From CAMFKD01 sp964436955 (GTDB lineage Bacteria; Chlamydiota; Chlamydiia; Chlamydiales; JAJFMA01), in NCBI GenBank assembly GCA_964436955.1, contig CAYTFC010000002.1:1-64000 (forward strand): a stretch of DNA of 64,000 nt, read 5' to 3'. Made by a program: the position numbers and the translations under genes. The notes under the pieces were generated by a model. It did no database searches. It saw nothing but the letters and a program-made list of their open reading frames with translations, and was not told the origin of the DNA. Positions 60,188 through 64,000 of the stretch are shown one piece after another (the stretch's first letter is position 1; every line of letters starts with the position of its first letter).

Positions 60188-60449
60188 CCGTGATTTAGGG
60201 AGAAGGGTAGCGTAAACTCACCACCTAAAAAACTCAAGCAGCAACATATTTAAGCAGGGGGACGCTAATTCTATAGGTGGCGGTGCAATGTCATCAAAAT
60301 AAAAAGTTGTTAATGCCGCTTCGACGAAGCGGCGCTACAACGTGTAACAGAACATGTAGCCGAAGTGGCAGCCTTTGGAAACCCCTTTGGGTTTTCGAAA
60401 AAATGATGTCTAAGTCAGCCATTTACAACGCCGTAAGGGCCAACCTGTT
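60188..60449. other. intergenic repeats between the helical membrane protein and tex
   Basis: It holds the palindrome at 60315-60333, a GCCGAAGTGGCAGC string shared with the end of aspS (about 60360-60373), and an AAACCC/GGGTTT hairpin (about 60379-60396). TGGCGGTGC (about 60272) repeats the core of the 33-bp repeat. Confidence 0.45.
60315..60333. repeat. GC-rich palindromic repeat (REP-like), copy 2
   Basis: GCCGCTTCG and CGAAGCGGC form a perfect 9-bp inverted repeat with one central base. With the following GCTACAAC it matches the reverse complement of 13931-13957. Confidence 0.5.
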
Positions 60450-61454
60450 CTAAGCAAACTTTGCTTGAATCGCTTCAAAGACCGCAGAAATCTTCTCAAT
60501 CACGGCTACACATACGTCGTTTAGACGATTCCAAACAGGAACAATGGCATTTTCATGTACACGATTCATGCCTGCCGACAGATACTGCATCGCAGACTCG
60601 GCAACTTGCGCTACTTTAGACATGATATTGCTGTTTATCCACTCGACTGCGGTGAGCGCTGCGTGTCCTACTGAGGACGACATAGCTGAAACATATCCAG
60701 TTACTTGAATCCAAATCGGCTTAATTTTTTGTGCAATTTGAATAAGCCCAGCTACTGATGATTCTAACGTTTTTAACACAAATTCTGCAGTGGGAACGCC
60801 TACATTAATAACTGTCCATTCGATGGCCTTAGCCATGAAACGACTTAGCTCCTTCAGTGCAGCCTTGGCAATCTCAATCGGGGTTTTGAGTGCAGGAATA
60901 ATCAAGTGTGTCATCAAATAGTAGATAGCATCCATAGCATGACACCATACTTTGTGCAGAGCCGCCCCAATTTCCACAGGCAGCTTCTTAATTAAAAAAG
61001 CTGTGTAGTTGGCCAAGACGGTAATGACTTCCCTATTTATCCACTCGGCGGCTGTGGCCAAGTGCTGACATAATGCTGGGACTACATTATTTATTACCCA
61101 ACGCGGGCCCGCATACACTAACCCATACGCCGGAACCGCCACGGATAAAAATAGAGTCTCACCAGCCCAACATATCCATTGGCCCGCCGACAGTAGGGTT
61201 TGAGATGTAAATTTTAATTGTGTAGCAAGAAAGGTGTTGTTGATAACAACATTTTTTAACTCGAGACCAAGCTGTGTGAGGGCACAACCGCCAACATAAA
61301 GAGAGGCTGCAATTCCTAATCCAGCAACACCAATAGCAAATGTATTAATAGCAATGTCACGAAATTTGGTAGTAAGTGGAATTTCCTGGGGTCGTTTTGC
61401 CCACGGATTTATCCATTGATTTACCTTCGAAATAGCCTCCATAAGATCCCCCAT
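60450..61454 (-). CDS. helical membrane-associated hypothetical protein
   Basis: A 334-aa protein. Hydrophobic segments at about residues 32-58 and 93-118 flank a helical part; the rest is a series of amphipathic helices with a recurring WIN or WxN pattern (AAEWINREV, IEWTVINVGV, AVEWINSNI), suggesting internal repeats of roughly 50-70 residues. No family is recognised. It may sit on or in membranes, and an inclusion-membrane or effector role is only a guess. An ATG at 61442, with GGGGGA just upstream, is an alternative start. Confidence 0.6.
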   Translation of the reverse strand: MGDLMEAISKVNQWINPWAKRPQEIPLTTKFRDIAINTFAIGVAGLGIAASLYVGGCALTQLGLELKNVVINNTFLATQLKFTSQTLLSAGQWICWAGETLFLSVAVPAYGLVYAGPRWVINNVVPALCQHLATAAEWINREVITVLANYTAFLIKKLPVEIGAALHKVWCHAMDAIYYLMTHLIIPALKTPIEIAKAALKELSRFMAKAIEWTVINVGVPTAEFVLKTLESSVAGLIQIAQKIKPIWIQVTGYVSAMSSSVGHAALTAVEWINSNIMSKVAQVAESAMQYLSAGMNRVHENAIVPVWNRLNDVCVAVIEKISAVFEAIQAKFA

Positions 61455-61591
61455 TTTTTTGATAGATCATTGTAAGTTAGTGTGATGTAATAGTCTATCT
61501 TAAGGAATTCCTTAACTGATCATGGAAGCAGTTGGGGTTTTCGGTTGTGCTGTGGTAAGATAGCGCAACACAAACAAGTTGAGCCTATTTT

Positions 61592-62764
61592 ATGACACAT
61601 TTCCCTATTAGCGATTGGCAGCCACCTGAGGATCCCATTTTTGGCCTCAATACCGCCTTTAGAAATGACCCACGACCGAATAAAGTGAATTTGGGAGTAG
61701 GCGCCTATCGTACTTCGGAAGGTAACCCTTATATCCTTCCTAGTGTACGCGAAGCCGAACATCTTGTTTGGGAAAAGAAGCTCAATAAAGAATACCTTCC
61801 TATTGATGGAGATCCTGATTTTTGCTGCTTTGCAGCAGGTTTGGTCTTAGGGACTACTCACAAAGTGCCTTTATACGCCGCTCAAACCCTTGGTGGTACA
61901 GGTGCGCTTCGCATTGGCGGCGAATATTTGGCAATGAATGGCCCAAAAACCATTTTCCTGCCAAATCCTACGTGGCCTAACCATAAAGGCGTTTTTACGC
62001 GAGCCGGCCTTAAAGTCGAAACGTATCCCTATTTTGATAAAGCCCGACATATCATTGATTTCGATGGTTTTTGCGTAAGCCTGTCTTCAATGCCATCAGG
62101 GTCGATTGTTCTGCTTCATGCGTGCTGCCATAATCCCACAGGAACCGATTTGACCTCCGAGCAATGGCATCAAGTGAGTGAGCTCATTAGAAGACATAGT
62201 CTCATTCCCTTTTTTGACTTTGCGTACCAAGGTTTTGGAGAGGGGATAGAAGCGGATGCACAAGCCATTCGCTATTTCACGCAACAAGGTATAGAATGCC
62301 TCGTGGCATATTCTTTTGCAAAGAATTTTGGACTCTACAGTGAACGTGTAGGCTTGCTTCTGGTAGTTACTAAAGATCAGTCCGCCGCAGATTTAGTTGG
62401 CAGACAGATTAAAACGGTTATTCGCACAAACTATTCCAATCCCGCCAGTCATGGGGCCCGTATTGTATCAACGATCTTGCAGTCTTATGCCCTGAAGCAA
62501 CAATGGGAACTGGAACTTGCTTCCATGCGCCAACGAGTGGGCGACATGCGAATAGCCCTTGTAGAAGGTGTAAAAGCGGATCCTATGCTTTTGAATCAAA
62601 GAGGTCTTTTCACCTTTGGCCTTCTTGATAGTGAACAAGTAGGTTATTTGCGCGATCAATTTGCGATTTATCTACCAGATGATGGTAGAATTAATGTTGC
62701 GGGATTGAATGCCAGCAATCTTAATTATGTCGTCGAAGCCATCATGGCGCTAGCTAAAACATAA
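61592..62764 (+). CDS. tyrB: aspartate/aromatic aminotransferase, class I
   Basis: A 390-aa PLP enzyme of the AspC/TyrB type. NLGVGAYRTSEGNPYILP at the N-terminus, NPTWPNHKGVF, HACCHNPTGTDLT (the conserved CCHNPTG), DFAYQGFG and the PLP lysine in SFAKNFGLYSERVG identify the family. It exchanges amino groups between aspartate or aromatic amino acids and 2-oxoglutarate. A role in the last step of methionine salvage is possible but not indicated. The Chlamydia homologue is annotated TyrB, and the next gene there also appears to be an MreC-like one. Confidence 0.93.
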   Translation: MTHFPISDWQPPEDPIFGLNTAFRNDPRPNKVNLGVGAYRTSEGNPYILPSVREAEHLVWEKKLNKEYLPIDGDPDFCCFAAGLVLGTTHKVPLYAAQTLGGTGALRIGGEYLAMNGPKTIFLPNPTWPNHKGVFTRAGLKVETYPYFDKARHIIDFDGFCVSLSSMPSGSIVLLHACCHNPTGTDLTSEQWHQVSELIRRHSLIPFFDFAYQGFGEGIEADAQAIRYFTQQGIECLVAYSFAKNFGLYSERVGLLLVVTKDQSAADLVGRQIKTVIRTNYSNPASHGARIVSTILQSYALKQQWELELASMRQRVGDMRIALVEGVKADPMLLNQRGLFTFGLLDSEQVGYLRDQFAIYLPDDGRINVAGLNASNLNYVVEAIMALAKT

Positions 62765-62775
62765 TCGATAAAAGT

Positions 62776-63918
62776 ATGCAATCACAATTCTATCGTTCAT
62801 ACATCCTTGTAGCCATAGCCGCTGCTGTCATGTTAAGTCTTCCGCTTGCTTTTGCTGAACGTATTCGAGGATTTGCGGTGACTGCTCTTTGGCCTATGTG
62901 GAGTCGCGTGCAGTACTCCGCAATAAGCCAAAATGGACGTCACCAGGGAGACCTGCGCCGTCCGCTTACTCTGCAGGAACATGTTGAGTTTCTTGAGCTG
63001 CAGAATTTACAACTTCAGAATGAAGTGGTACGACTAACAGAACTCCTTACTGTTGAGCAAGGACTCTATGATCAGCTTTCTGATATTGAAACGGTGGAAG
63101 GACTGGACGAAATTCTAGCGCAGCGACGCAAAGATCGATTAAGGCTTTTAGAACTTAAGCTGCAATCGATTTCGGCAAGAGTGGTATTGCGATCAGCCAC
63201 TTCATGGAACAGTTTCCTGTGGTTAGATGTCGGTGAGGCTGACAATCAAGAGCTTGGACGCAAAGTGATCGCCAAAAACAGCCCTGTATTGGTAGGCAGT
63301 TCGCTAGTAGGTGTTGTGGACGTGGTGAATTTGCATCAGACTCGCGTAAGATTAATTACCGATCCCGGCTTTAATCCCTCTGTACGGGCTGTGAGAGGGG
63401 ATGCTCAAAGACAGGAACTTCTCGAGCATTTGGATATTGTAGCTGCCGGACTAGCTCATGATGAAGGCCTTTTTTACTCTTCGGAAGAACGAGGAGATTC
63501 CCTAAATTTGATGCTAGATTTGCGCGAACGACTTAAGTCTGATCCCACTTCTTGGCATTTGGCCAAAGGTGAGTTAAATGGGAGTAGCCTGCCACTTTGG
63601 CGCAGACGCGGCAATATCATACGAGGCGTAGGGTTTAACTATGATTTCGCTGATGACGAGGGTCCTTCTCGCGATCTAATTACCGGACGCGTCATAGGAT
63701 GCGATAAAGAGGAAAAAGATGTTGTAATTCTACAAGTCGATGACCTTTTGATTACAACCGGGTTGGATGGAATCCTTATACCGGGATTACATGTTGCTCG
63801 CGTAACGAAGGTATATCCATTAGCTGAAGGCGACTATTTCTACGAGGTGGAGGCCCAGCCTACTGTAGGCAACCTTGACGCGATCTCCCTGGTGTCAGTC
63901 CTTCCCCCTTCACACTAA
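62776..63918 (+). CDS. mreC: rod-shape protein MreC
   Basis: A 380-aa protein with an N-terminal membrane helix (about residues 9-27), a coiled coil (about 65-135, with QEHVEFLELQNLQLQNEVVR) and a beta-rich periplasmic domain. ARVVLRSATSWNSFLWLDVG, VLVGSSLVGVVDVV and TRVRLITDPGFNPSVRAV match the MreC core. MreC links MreB to the wall-synthesis enzymes in rod growth or, in Chlamydiae, polarised division. At 380 residues it is longer than the usual ~280-300 because of an insertion around residues 210-285. It starts 11 nt after the aminotransferase gene. Confidence 0.85.
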   Translation: MQSQFYRSYILVAIAAAVMLSLPLAFAERIRGFAVTALWPMWSRVQYSAISQNGRHQGDLRRPLTLQEHVEFLELQNLQLQNEVVRLTELLTVEQGLYDQLSDIETVEGLDEILAQRRKDRLRLLELKLQSISARVVLRSATSWNSFLWLDVGEADNQELGRKVIAKNSPVLVGSSLVGVVDVVNLHQTRVRLITDPGFNPSVRAVRGDAQRQELLEHLDIVAAGLAHDEGLFYSSEERGDSLNLMLDLRERLKSDPTSWHLAKGELNGSSLPLWRRRGNIIRGVGFNYDFADDEGPSRDLITGRVIGCDKEEKDVVILQVDDLLITTGLDGILIPGLHVARVTKVYPLAEGDYFYEVEAQPTVGNLDAISLVSVLPPSH

Positions 63919-63936
63919 CAAAATTAAGGCCTGCTG

Positions 63937-63960
63937 GCATCATCTACCCTAGGTTGATGC
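63937..63960 (+). terminator. hairpin after mreC
   Basis: GCATCA and TGATGC form a 6-bp stem with a 12-nt loop, 18 nt after the stop. No T-run follows. The remaining 40 bases to the window edge show no gene start I would trust. Confidence 0.3.
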
Positions 63961-64000
63961 TCATGTTATTTCTAACCTTATTAGAATCAAAGAAGTAATG

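Noticed and set aside
1..64000. tRNA or rRNA genes, CRISPR arrays, transposases
   Set aside because: No TpsiC-loop signatures with cloverleaf pairing, no rRNA motifs, no regularly spaced repeats and no transposase-like proteins were seen in the gaps.

Overview
The window looks like a chlamydia-like bacterium (phylum Chlamydiota, an environmental or 'Waddlia/Parachlamydia-type' lineage rather than Chlamydia itself). Reasons: dxr sits directly beside an oversized RseP-type protease and aspS beside hisS, orders I recall from Chlamydia; a CysJ-type reductase of 381 aa without a flavodoxin domain; bio genes in the order bioB-bioF-bioD-bioA, as I recall from Chlamydia psittaci-type genomes; a small cysteine-containing beta-barrel porin; a DUF2608-type secreted protein; and an ankyrin/SET protein of eukaryotic flavour. 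The species cannot be fixed without a search.

Layout. 1-975: a truncated and a complete copy of an unknown membrane protein. 1152-12225: one long + strand respiratory operon: GltD-like NAD(P) oxidoreductase with ferredoxin clusters, CcoS-like peptide, Rieske protein, fused cytochrome b, a 1318-aa seven-haem cytochrome c, cbb3 oxidase CcoN and CcoO, and two small membrane subunits. It encodes a complete route from reduced cofactor through a bc complex to oxygen. 12226-14782: repeats, a three-gene DUF948/YtxH-like envelope cluster, a 113-nt near-perfect hairpin and pyrimidine-rich repeats. 14783-28851: cysJ, ppdK, aspS and hisS, an FHA membrane protein (SctD/CdsD-like) and a heterodimeric ABC exporter. 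28877-29108: a 232-bp inverted-repeat element. 29124-36656: DUF2608 double-HAD protein, rseP, dxr, and two tandem alpha/beta hydrolases.

36811-41811: a biotin operon with a BioB-BioF fusion, bioD and bioA, followed without gaps by a ferritin-like di-iron protein and a membrane protein; no bioC or bioH is present. 41997-48391: BtpA-like protein, large membrane hydrolase, NSS amino-acid symporter preceded by a leader peptide and terminator (apparent attenuator), porin and a secreted protein. 48524-50182: ankyrin + SET-domain protein, a candidate host-targeted effector. 60187 down to 50432 on the - strand: an eight-gene operon, tex - class II aldolase/mtnB - mtnA - mtnP - two DHCR24-like flavoproteins - rlmD - ugpQ, ending in a strong terminator. 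60450-63918: helical membrane protein, aromatic/aspartate aminotransferase and mreC.

No rRNA, tRNA, CRISPR array or transposase gene was recognised. The best candidates for undescribed biology are the biotin operon with its di-iron protein, the heptahaem bridge in the respiratory operon, the sterol-reductase-like pair inside a methionine-salvage operon, the SET/ankyrin protein and the attenuator of the symporter.
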